A model generated the notes under the pieces. The model was not told where the DNA came from, made no database searches, and was given only the letters and a program-made list of their open reading frames with translations. Of a stretch of DNA of 64,000 bases, positions 54,478 to 64,000 are shown piece after piece (positions within the stretch are counted from its first letter, which is position 1; each line of letters opens with the position of its first letter). The DNA is taken from the NCBI GenBank assembly GCA_029990175.1, contig JARKIP010000003.1:2728001-2792000 (forward strand), given 5' to 3'. The position numbers and the translations under genes are program-made. This DNA is from Petunia secreta. Its lineage: Eukaryota > Streptophyta > Magnoliopsida > Solanales > Solanaceae.

Positions 54478-54850
54478 TGTTAATTAATTCATAGTACAAT
54501 TAACAATACATGTACTAAACTCAGGATCTTGAACACAATAATCTTACAAAGATAAGTAGACATACCTGTAGCGGAAGCCATTAGCGGAAACGTTGATAAA
54601 CATGTTTTCTACCTTTTTGCCCTAGCCTTACGTTACCACAGCCGTCAATGATGGAAGTTACTGAATTTGCAGTAATGTTAAGTGGTAACCCTTATAGGTG
54701 GAGGGAGGACCTATTTATATGGTTTTACTTTTAATCTGGTACGTCCATCAAGTAATCAGTGAACAGACGAGATTTATTCATTATTAAATATTAAATGCTA
54801 TGGGCTTAATTTTATTGGGCCACACATAATAATAACAATAAAATCTAACA
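54478..54850 (-). repeat. Copia 5' LTR
   Basis: 373 bp, matching 48901-49276, with a minus-strand TATAAATAGG at about 54720-54711. AATTC follows at 54851. Confidence 0.9.
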
Positions 54851-54855
54851 AATTC

Positions 54856-55716
54856 ACCATAATTATTGCAATCTACTGGCCTTGTAAGGTTGAGCAGAAA
54901 AGACTTTTCACATAATCACATTCAAGTAGATGGGCTAAAACATATTTCAATCATGTTTACACATCAGATATCATACAACACCTGTATAAAGCATTTCTAC
55001 AAACTTAACTAGTTATTAGACTTTTTTTTTTTTTTTTTTTTTGGTTAAAAAGATTATTGATATTATTACTAATAGAGTTTATATATGCATGCCCAAACCA
55101 CTCTTATAATTTAACCATCTGGTATTAAAAATGCGCTAGCTCGAGTTATTCATATTTGTGTTAGCATATGAATTTTCTCTTTATTGAAAGAAAATATCTT
55201 ATGAGTACTATTTATGTAAAGAAAATCTACCATTTTATTCCAATATCTTAGGAAGAGTTTGATTGAATTACGTTTGGTTCTATCACTAAATTGAAGATGG
55301 AATATGAGTGATGAGCAAGGTCATGACAAAGTTGAATGTCTTACTTAAAAACAAAACTTATTTTCCACTTACCAAGACTTGAAGTGGACACGTTACAACT
55401 ACTATCTTTCTACAGGCAAAGCAAGGTACGATATCCTATTTGTTTGGGTGTTTGTTCAAAGTTTTCAATAATTTTGACAATCAAGAGATACAAAGCTAAG
55501 TTCTGAGATTGAAACACTTTGCTAGACTTCTAACTATTGCCAACTACTGAACTTCTAAAGTTAACCAAAGAAAATGTTATCATGGAATCAAGTCCAAGCC
55601 ATAGGAGTCTATAATTTCCTAGATGATAATAACTCAACTTAGTTTACTCAGCACATCACTGTATGGGTATCATTAGTTTGATAGGTAAAACATATGAAAT
55701 GAATTACTGAGGTAAA
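54856..55716. other. AT-rich intergenic DNA
   Basis: No gene recognised. A run of about 21 T is at 55022-55042. Confidence 0.6.
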
Positions 55717-55721
55717 TTAAG

Positions 55722-56284
55722 TGTATTTGGGTAAAAATCGGCTCGCAATGATTCGCCTTGGCCATGCAATCTGACAGCAACCAAGCACTCAACGACAAGC
55801 TAGAGACCGAAGCAGATGAGTGGATCGCCGAAGCCGGGCACCGAGGTTGTCGCCGAAGGTGAGCCACAAGCTGAGCTTCGACGACAGTCACCTCGGTCAA
55901 GTAACAGGGCCCGACCACCGAGGTCATCTATGTGCACCTCGGTGCGTCCCCCCGGTTCAAGCGACTTTACAGCCCACTACTTCAGCCCACTACTTTGCCC
56001 ATTAACTCCACCCATAAATGCTCCAGATGTGGGTTGGCCATAAATAATTAGCGGAGAACGTGGGACAATACTTTATAGCTATAAATAACACTTCATTTTT
56101 TCATTGTACACATCCAAAAATACATACTGAAACTTTGCCCAAATTTGTACTCACTACAATATATTGAAATCAAGTGTTCTCTTGCAATTACGCTTATTTC
56201 TCGCATTTTACTAGCTTTGATACGAAGTTTTGCTTATATTCTAACCCAAATTTGATTTCTGATCCTAAAACTGATTGAGGCTCA
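55722..56284 (+). repeat. Tat-2 5' LTR
   Basis: TGTATTTGGGTAAAAATC to GATTGAGGCTCA, 563 bp. A TATA-like CTATAAATAAC is at about 56079-56089. CCTCGG/CCGAGG words are frequent, as in the other Tat LTRs. Confidence 0.88.
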
Positions 56285-56291
56285 TACAAAT

Positions 56292-56310
56292 TGGCGCCGT
56301 CTGTGGGGAT
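56292..56310 (+). promoter_or_regulatory. Tat-2 primer-binding site
   Basis: TGGCGCCGTCTGTGGGGAT, 7 nt after the LTR; a TGGCGCC-type site as in other Tat elements. The exact primer tRNA was not assigned. Confidence 0.7.
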
Positions 56311-56382
56311 ATAAGCAGAAACGCTTTGTTCCAAAGTTCAACGCTCTTTTTTGTTAACGTCTATAGTTTCTTCAACAACGTT

Positions 56383-57792
56383 ATGGCTAACAACAGTGAC
56401 AATCTTAACGAACGGGCTTACGTTCCGTCGAGCCAACAGTCCACGTCTCCAATGACAACCGAAGCGTTCCAAGCTTTTGTTGTTAACGCACTAAAAGCTC
56501 TCCAAGATCGACAGGATGAGCAAATCAACATTAATGCTGAATTCCGCGCCTCGTTGAAAACGAGGAACAACGCAGCACCGAATGGCATCCAGCCTTCGGC
56601 TCCAAATGGAGGCATCCCGACTTTCGTTCCTACGGGCGCGATAATAGGGGGACCTCTCAACGGAGCCACGTCTGGGGGTTCGGGAAACGTACCATTCGCA
56701 ACGCCACTCTTCGGGACGATTCCTACCGTGGCTGAAACAACATCCTCGGTCGACGTTGAAAGGTTGACCAGAGAGATTGAAGCACGCGTTGAGGCTCGCA
56801 TCGAGGCACGCGTGAAAAAATGCCTCGAGAGCGTACTGGGGATGACAAAAGTCGAGGATGATCTTGATATAGATCAGTACAAGGAGTTACCCTTCAAGCC
56901 CGAAGCGGCTCCAGCCCCAACTCCTTAGAACTTCAAGCTCATATTTTTAAAGAAGTATGATGGGACCACCGATCCCAGAGAGCATGTAAGGGAGTTCATG
57001 GCAATGGTACAGAGCAATGACTTAACAGCGATAGAGCTCGAGTCAATGTTCTTAAAGAAGTTTGGCGAATCCTTGGAGAAAGGAGCGCTACGCTGGTACA
57101 TGTGCTTACCAGCGGGGTCGATTTCCACCTTCAAGGAAATGTCCAACGCCTTCGTTAAGGCACACACCGGGGCCCAAAAAATCCTCCAAAGGAAGGAGGA
57201 CATATGCAAGGTTAAGCAACGGCCCGGTGAGCCACTTAAGGAGTTCTTTGAGCGCTTTCACGCTGAGCGCATGGAACTGCCTCGGATGGATGATACTCTA
57301 GTCATCGTGGCATTTTAAAAGGGTATCAATGTTCGCAATTCTGATGCCGCTGCTGAATTGCGAAAGGAGCTTCAACAATACCAAGTTTTGACATGGGAAG
57401 ATCTACATAAGCGGACTTACTCCAAGATCAGATTGGAGGAAGCTGAGTTCAAAAGCCGAGGTTACAATTATAAAAACCGAGGCAAATCCTCACACCGCAC
57501 CGAGGCGTCGCGAGGAAACCCGAAGGGGAGGTATGAACCATATACCTCTGCAAGGCAGCCTGTCAGCCAAAGGCTGGGAAACTCCTTCGGGAATTCATTC
57601 ACAAGCCCACACATAAGACAACGGCTCGGAGGAAAGGTTCACTCCAACACGAACCAAAGAAATTCCTCAAGCCCAGCTTCGGCCTCGAAGAAGGAACTGC
57701 CCTGGATCCCTGACTACAATTTCAACATATCGACCTCGGAGCTGGTCAACGTAGTCAAGGGGACTGCCGGTAAGAGTGCCCAAAGACATTAG
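56383..57792 (+). pseudogene. gag: Tat-2 gag with two nonsense mutations
   Basis: It starts MANNSDNLNERAYVP at 56383. The capsid-type core lies at about 56935-57400: KKYDGTTDPREHVREF, FLKKFGESLEKGALRWYMCLP, FVKAHTGAQKILQRKEDICKVKQRPGEPLKEFFERFHAERM. All three segments share one frame, broken by TAG (56926-56928) and TAA (57316-57318). Both fit C to T changes of Gln codons. A frame change near 57780 leads into the next segment. Confidence 0.8.
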
Positions 57793-58897
57793 AACTCCAG
57801 CAGATAAGAGAGATCATAATTTTCATTGTGAGTTCCACGCGGATTATGGCCACCGAACCGAGGATTGCAAAGCACTGCGCCTTGAGGTGGCACATTTGTT
57901 GAAGAAAGGGGTGTTAGTCGAGTTCCTTACCGATAAAGGAAAGGACAACTACTCCAAGAATCGAGGTGATGGGCAACCACCTCGGGCTCTACCCCCAGAG
58001 AGAGTTGTGAATGTCATCACTGGGGGATCAGAGGTAAACGGGGTGAATTTCGCAACTGCAAAGAAATTCGCCAAATTATCGATCACCATGGAAAAAAGAA
58101 CCCGAGTTGGCGGCTCGGGCAAAGAGATTGTATTTGATGACGACGATTGTGATGGGATGATGTTCCCTCATCACGATGCCCTGGTCATCATGATAAGAAT
58201 CAACGACTCCGATATCAAGCGAGTCTTGATCGACCCCGGTAGCTCGATCAATATAATCAGCTACGGGGCCGTTAAGAAAATGTGGCTCAAAGGGGAGGTC
58301 GTCCCCAAGGTAACAGTACTAACTGGCTTCAACAACTCCACAGAAAAGACTTTGGGTGAAATTACACTCAATACATTTGCTGAAGGAGTAAGCAAGGAAA
58401 CACTGTTCCAAGTGTTGCCCGAGGACATGGCATACAATGTGATCCTCGGCAGGCCATGGATCCATTCCATGGAAGTTGTTCCCTCCACACTGCATCAAGT
58501 GATTAAATTTCCTACGCTGAAAAGTGGAGTCGCCCCGACCGGGCCAAAACAATAGCAACTACAGCAACCGGGGTCGAGCGAGGAGGACCTCCGAGGAGAA
58601 GTTGAGAAGATCCCGATTTGCATTCAAGAGCCTCGGAAACAAAAGGCCGAGGATTCTACCATTGAAGAATTGGAGTCTTTCACACTATTGAAAGATTTCC
58701 CCGAGAGAAAGGTATTCATCGGCTCAGAGTTGGACCCAGAGTCGAAAAAAGCGATCATTGAAGTTTTAAAATCCAACAATGATTACTTTGCTTGGTGTCA
58801 TTCAGACATGATTGGTATCGATCCGGAGATCATGACCTATAAGCTGAATGTGGACCCAAAGTTCACCCCGGTGAAGCAAAAGAAAAGACCTCACGCA
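57776..58897 (+). pseudogene. Tat-2 gag zinc knuckle, protease and linker to RT
   Basis: A knuckle-like FHCEFHADYGHRTEDC is followed by a protease with VLIDPGSSINIISYG (about 58225) and YNVILGRPWIHSM. After TAG at 58553-58555 the same frame continues with LKDFPERKVFIGSELD, KSNNDYFAWCHSDMIGIDPEIMTYKLN, which is also the first part of the pol of the inverted-repeat element. TGA at 58898-58900 ends it. Confidence 0.75.
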
Positions 58898-58900
58898 TGA

Positions 58901-61859
58901 GTCAAAAAGAAGGCGATAGAAGATGAAACTACAAAGTTGCAAGAAAATGGTTTCATAATGGAGGTGAAATACCCGAATGGCTGGCTAATGTGGTTGTCGT
59001 ACCGAAGAAGAATGGCAAGTGGAGGATGTGTGTAGATTACACCGACTTGAACAAGGCTTGCCCCAAAGACTCCTACCCATTGCCACAAATACACAGGTTA
59101 ATAGACTCCACGGCTGGACATAAACTATTAACCTTCTTGGATGCCTATTCGGGTTACAACCAGATCCTCATGGAGCCGAAGGACGAAGAGAAAACCTCGT
59201 TCTTCACTGACCGAGGCACCTTCTGCTATAAACTGATGCCCTTCGATCTGAAAAATGCCGGGGCGACGTATCAAAGGTTGGTATGTCGCATGTTCAAAGA
59301 GTATATTGAAAAGTCTATGGAGGTCTACATAGATGATATGCTCATCAAATCGGTTCGAATGGAGGATCATTTGAATCATCTAAGGGAAGCTTTCACTGTT
59401 TTGAGGCAATATGGCATGAAGTTGAACCCTGAAAAGTGTGCCTTCGGTGTTGGGTCAGGCAAATTCTTGGGATTCATTGTCTCCGAACGAGGCATCAAAG
59501 CAAACTCCGACAAGATTAGAGAAATCAAAGAAAACCCCGAAGAGCTGACCGGGGTGAAAAAAGTTCAACGCTTAACTGGCCGAATCGCTGCCTTGAGCCG
59601 TTTCATCTCAAGGTCCTCGGAGCGATGCCACAAAATTTTCTCCGTTTTGAGAAAGAATAACCACTTCGAATGGACGCCGGAGTGTAAAGAAGCGTTGAAA
59701 GACTTGAAATGCTATCTGGCTAACGTGTCGTTGCTCGCCAAGCCTAAAGATGGTGAAACATTGCTGGTTTATTTGGCTGTGTCCGAGGTGTCAATCAACG
59801 CGGTCCTGGTTCGGGAGGAAGATGGCAAACAACAACCCATCTAATATGTGAGCAAGACACTCCTCGATGCTGAAACCAGGTACCCATACTTGGAAAAACT
59901 AGCACTCGCTTTAATTGTTACTGCTCGAAAACTACGACCCTATTTCCAATGTCACCCAATAGCGGTAGTTTCAACTTTCCACTTGAGAAGTATATTGCAT
60001 AAATCGGAGTTATCGGGGAGGTTATCAAAATGGGCGGTAGAATTAAGTGAATATAACATCACCTACCAGCCCCGAACAGTCATTAAATCCCAAGTTTTGG
60101 CGATTTTGTAACTGATTTTAGTGTTGGGATTCTGCCCGAAGCCGAAAAGAAAAACTCAATATCGAAAGGCTTCGGGGCTATGGATACTTCATACCGATGG
60201 AGCAACTAACTCCAAGGGTTCGGGGTTAGGCATAGTCTTTAGAGCACCTACCGGGGAGAAAATCAAGCACTCGGTTCGGTTCAAAAAAGTGACTAACAAT
60301 GAGGCTGAATATGAAGCGGCTCTAGCAGGCTTGGAGTTGGCTAAGGAAATGAGGGTAGAGAGAATCGAGCTAAGGTGCGACTCTCAGTTGGTGGTGAACC
60401 AACTGCTCGGCGAATACACGGCTCGAGAGCCCAGAATGCAGCTATTCTTAGACCGAGCACAAAGGATTTTAGCGTAATTCCAAGAGTGGCAAGTTAAGCA
60501 AGTGCCTCGGGAGGAAAATACCGAGGCTGATGCCCTGGAAAATTTGGGTTCGGCGGTCGATGAAGCCCACTCGGGGACTGATTCAGTGGTTCGGTTGTTG
60601 TCCGCACAAATGAGAGAGATGAAATTGCAGGTCAACTCGGTGGACAACAGATGGGATTGGCGGAGTAAGTTCATCTCTTACTTTGATTCGGGGACTGTTC
60701 CCCAAGACAAAAAGGAGGCCAAAAAGTCAAGGACCCAAGCAGCCTCATACCACTTGATCGAGGGCAATCTGTACAAGAGGTTATATTGCGGCCCGATGGC
60801 CAAGTGTTTGGGGCCCAATGAGGCTAGATACGTGATGGCCGAGATGCAGGAAGGCAAGTGTGGCAATCACTCGGGGGGAAAATCCTTGGTACGCAAATTA
60901 CTAAGAGCTGGATATTATTGGCCCACCATCAGTGCAGATGCAAAGGCCTTCGTGCAAAAATATGATAAGTGCCAATGCCATGCACGGATGATCCACCAAC
61001 AGGCCGAACCTCTGCATTCGGTGGTATCGCCATGGCCTTTCATGAAGTGGGGAATGGATGTTGTTGGACCTTTACCAAAGGGAAAGGGTGGTGTTCGCTT
61101 CATCCTTGTGTTAACTGTTTATTTCACTAAATGGGTGGAAGCCAGAGCTCTTACCGAAGTCAAACAAAAGCAGGTAATCGATTTCATCAAGAAAAACATC
61201 ACCTACAGTTTCGGTGTTCCGAGGGAAATTGCCTGCGATAACGGTAAACAGTTCATGGGAGCAGCCATCACTGATTTCTTCAAACAATGGGGAATCAAGA
61301 GAATTGCTTCGACCCCCTATCATCCAAGTGCCAATGGCCAAGCTGAATCTTCAAATAGAATTATAATTAAAAATCTCAAGAAAAAGCTCGATGAGAAAAA
61401 GGGTCCCTGGCCTGAGGAGTTACCGGGCGTGTTGTGGGCCATGCGGACAACGGAGAAAAACAGCACCGGTGAGACTCCTTTTTCACTTGCTTATGGTATG
61501 GACTCCCTCATCCCTGTGGAAGTGGGCGAACCAAGTCTTCGGTACGCCCACACTACCGAAGATGCAAATCACAGGCTATGCGCATAGAATTGGATTTTCT
61601 CGAGGAGAAAACAGAGCTGGCTTTGGTTCGGTTAGTCGTCCAAAAAAGGCAAATCGAAGCATACCTCAACAGGAAGCCAAAATCAGAGATTTTAAAGTTG
61701 GAGATTATGTGCTAAAGGCTACAAACCAGTCAATGAAGGAAGAAAATGGGGTAAAGCTTGTTGCGAATTGGGAGGGACCTTACAGAGTCAAAGCGATTGT
61801 TGGGAAAGGATCTTATCAAATTGAAGATCTACAAGGTGTGCCCGAACCCTTAAATTAGA
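58901..61859 (+). pseudogene. pol: Tat-2 pol (RT, RNase H, archaeal-type RNase H, integrase), many lesions
   Basis: RT with VDYTDLNKACPKDSYPLP and YIDDM (59326-59340), RNase H, second RNase H with HTDGATN and RCDSQ, and integrase with WGMDVVGPL, IACDNGKQF and GQAESSNRI are all recognisable. Frameshifts lie near 58975, 60105 and 61570, and stops at 59842, 60475 and 61857. The integrase zinc motif has also lost residues: HEGECGNH of the other Tat copy is QEGKCGNH here, and QKCDKC is QKYDKC. This copy cannot encode a working enzyme. Confidence 0.85.
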
Positions 61860-62739
61860 ACATCTCCAATTTAAAGCGGTACTACCTCTAATCGAGGTAA
61901 ATATCCCTTGCTCATTTTAAAAAAAATCTGGTTGCAAAAGGTGTTAAGCGACGTCGAACTCGATTCGGATTCTAAAGGGGGAGGACCCCCCGATTCAGGA
62001 GCCAAATTCCCACTTTCATTGGATCCAGATGAGACATAAGAAACTAAAGAAGTGGTCAGGCATTTTTACCCACAGCCTCGAGCAAAACAAACACTCCTAA
62101 AGGCTTCGGTCGAAATGTACTAACTTGCTCCTCGTTTCATTTTGCTTGACCCTTTCAGGAAGCAGATTAAACGGTCTCCAGTGCCCGGGTCTTTATCAAG
62201 ATTCGCACCCGAACACTGGGGGGAGTAAGGGACGAGTTGCAACTGAGGTCGAAAATGCGCCTCCCAATCGAAGACCATCTATTCGACAACTGGGGACTGA
62301 CACCCGAGGAATAGATTTAGTACATTGTAATTCCACCTGGTAGTGGCACATTATTAATTTGTGTTTTTGTGTTTTTACCAAGGTCCGCTTCGACTTGGTT
62401 TCTTGTAAAAGCGAAGCTCGGCTTGTTAATGTTATCAATGAAATAAGCTTCATTTCATAACTTTGTGTCTCTATAAAGTTGCACTTCAAATGCACCGACT
62501 CGAGAATGAGACGTCGTTCTAAGTTTACATTGGTTGAATGCGATTAAGTCTTGCAAGCGAGCTATTTATCCTAAAGTGTTCGGTACATACGATAACTAAC
62601 ACTTAAGATAAAAATACCAAATCATTTCATTAATAAGCCCGAAGGCTGAAAGTATTTACATTAAAAGGACCCGAAGGTCCGACACATAAGCGTAAAAATC
62701 CCAAAGGCTTACACAAAAACAAAAAATGCTATCAGAAGT
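61860..62739. other. Tat-2 spacer after pol, with PPT-like hairpin
   Basis: Homologous to 7074-7809. A stem-loop (62179-62220, CCAGTG pairing CACTGG and CGGGT pairing ACCCG) runs directly into GGGGGGAGTAAGGG (to about 62231). No coding frame. Confidence 0.55.
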
Positions 62740-64000
62740 CTAAGCCTCGGGAGAGTCACCTCCATCCTCGGAGCCCCCCTCGGCATCTTCCTCATCCTCT
62801 TCATCGTCATCGCCGCTCGAGGCCTCACTTGATGGGAGGTCATCAATGATAGCTTGAGCCTCTGTTGCTTTCACCTCAGCCTTAGCAATTTCATCCTCCA
62901 AGTTGAGCTCGCCGACGCGGCATCGCTTGAGCAGCTTCAACCGAGAGTTAATGATGGCCCATTGCTTATCCAGCTCAGACCTCTTGACCTTGATCTTAGC
63001 CCTATTTTTACGATCGGAGATTTCGTTTTGAAGAGCTTCGACCTCGGCCTCTTTAGCTGAAAGTTTGGAGTTCTCACCCTCCAACTTTTGGATGTGAAGC
63101 ACATGCTTCCTCAGCTGATCATGATGTTTTTTGGCCATCTCCTCGGCCTTGCCCTTTGCTTGAGTCAGCTCGTCATGTAAACTCGCAGCTTCAGCCTTGA
63201 GTGCTCAGCTTGGAACTCAGCATCGAGGGCATGAATCCTTGCCTCGGAGAAAGTTTCAGCCTCAAGCAAATCGGACTGGGACTTGGCTAGATCAGCCTTC
63301 AATCCAGTTATTTGCGCCCTAAAGTTGTCCTTCTGCTTGTCCCAAGCTCGAGCCACACGCTGAAACTCCTCGGCCCTCGCGGTCTCGAGCTCAATGGCTC
63401 TCAACGACAGGACAAATCCCTGGGAGAAAGTTTTTTAGAAATCAGCATGAAGGAACATCCCCAAAAAAGAAGTGAACTTAAAAGATCGAAGCTTACTCTG
63501 AGAGCATTGGCCGAGAGGGTGGTGAATAGCTGAGTTGGGGGGAATGGTTGCACCACTTTATCCTCTTCGGGGCCAACCAGAGGCATAAGGCTCAATATGT
63601 CGTCTCAGGTGTCGGACAACAAGTTTGAAGAAGTAGGTACCTCCAGCTTTCGAAAGGACCCAACCGAGGATGAAATCCTCGGGGGTTCAGATTGTGCTCG
63701 AATCGCGCCAGCTTCAGCTCTCCCCTCGGTTGCAGCAGCCCCAGCTTCTCCAACTTTGGCCTTACCCTTGGCCTTAGCAACCATAGCCCCGGTATCTTAC
63801 TCCTGATCCTCAAGATCAAGAACCTCAACTGCCCTTCGGGCCACAAAGTCCTCGGGAGCGACTTCATCAGGCTCGTCGATTAGCCTTCGGTGCGGTTCTG
63901 CTGCAGCTTCGAGCGCAGGAGAAGTTTCCCCCTCGGTGCGAGGAGCCACAGAACGGGAGGGCTTCTTAAAATTGCCCTCTTCCTTTTCATGTCTACAAGA
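62740..64000 (-). pseudogene. Tat-2 antisense gene (Transposase_28-type), 3' part, frameshifted, runs off window
   Basis: Same gene as 11402-14234, minus strand. The last exon gives coiled-coil and acidic-tail sequence (MAKKHHDQLRKHVLHIQKLEGENSKLS, RAKIKVKRSELDKQWAIINSRLKLLKRCRVGELNLEDEI, SSGDDDEEDEE, SPEA), ending at 62740. Its acceptor CAG is at about 63422-63420 and the previous exon ends near 63496. A frameshift lies near 63150-63190 and further frame breaks occur in the upstream exons (63592-63867). The exon-intron layout is shared, showing that it is an old feature of the family. Confidence 0.75.

Larger units (their letters stand above)
48896..54855 (-). mobile_element. Ty1/copia retrotransposon, TSD AATTC
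   Basis: The element spans 48901-54850 (5.95 kb) with LTRs of 376 and 373 bp and AATTC at 48896-48900 and 54851-54855. Coding is on the minus strand: gag, zinc knuckle, protease, integrase, RT, RNase H remnant. LTRs differ by about 11 substitutions by hand count (about 3 percent). Integrase before RT and a YVDD RT place it in Ty1/copia. In-frame stops, a protease frameshift and an RNase H deletion make it defective. Confidence 0.92.
55722..64000 (+). mobile_element. Second Tat-lineage Ty3/gypsy element, decayed, 3' end outside window
   Basis: LTR (55722-56284), PBS, gag, protease, RT, dual RNase H and integrase on plus, then a minus-strand antisense gene running to the window end. It is the same family as 3301-15176 and shows the standard layout that the inverted-repeat copy has lost. 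About ten or more stops and frameshifts are spread through gag-pol. The sequence before the LTR is TTAAG; the 3' LTR and matching duplication are not in view. Confidence 0.9.

Overview
This window looks like nuclear DNA of a dicot plant. The only host gene I can recognise is the first exon of a plant serpin (17381-17785, minus). Nearly everything else is transposable elements of plant-specific lineages: two CACTA (En/Spm) DNA transposons, Tat and Athila Ty3/gypsy elements, Ty1/copia elements, and a large solo LTR. An asterid, possibly Solanaceae, is a guess from general appearance only. No rRNA, tRNA, CRISPR or prokaryotic feature was seen.

Layout. (1) 1-16904: CACTA-1 on the minus strand, with its right terminus at 16904 and its left end outside the window. 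Its transposase gene is split by a Tat-lineage element at 3301-15176. (2) 3301-15176 is the most unusual object here. It has no 5' LTR, primer-binding site, gag or protease. Instead it has two copies of its own 3' end (LTR, PPT and an antisense five-exon gene) as about 4.2 kb inverted arms (3301-7499 and 10982-15176), flanking one open minus-strand RT-RNase H-integrase frame (7810-10953). A 15-nt piece of pol is copied at the inner junction. (3) 16905-19712: serpin exon 1 and unassigned AT-rich DNA. (4) 19718-35833: a probable solo LTR (TSD ATATG) of about 3.6 kb, split by a complete Athila element (20961-33451, TSD CGTGT). (5) 37579-43445: CACTA-2 (TSD GAA), with a deleted transposase gene but an apparently intact second gene of five exons. 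(6) 43966-47865: an internally deleted copia-type element (TSD GATAT). (7) 48901-54850: a Ty1/copia element on the minus strand (TSD AATTC). (8) 55722 to the window end: a decayed second Tat element on the plus strand, with its antisense gene at 62740-64000.

How the parts relate. The host locus has been filled by successive, mostly cleanly bounded insertions. The likely order at the left is serpin intron, then CACTA-1, then the inverted-repeat Tat. At the centre it is solo LTR, then Athila. Intact-looking frames are the Tat pol, the right-arm copy of the Tat antisense gene, the Athila env-like frame and the second gene of CACTA-2. Most other frames carry stops, frameshifts or deletions. All coordinates, splice sites and identity counts were made by eye and need computational confirmation.
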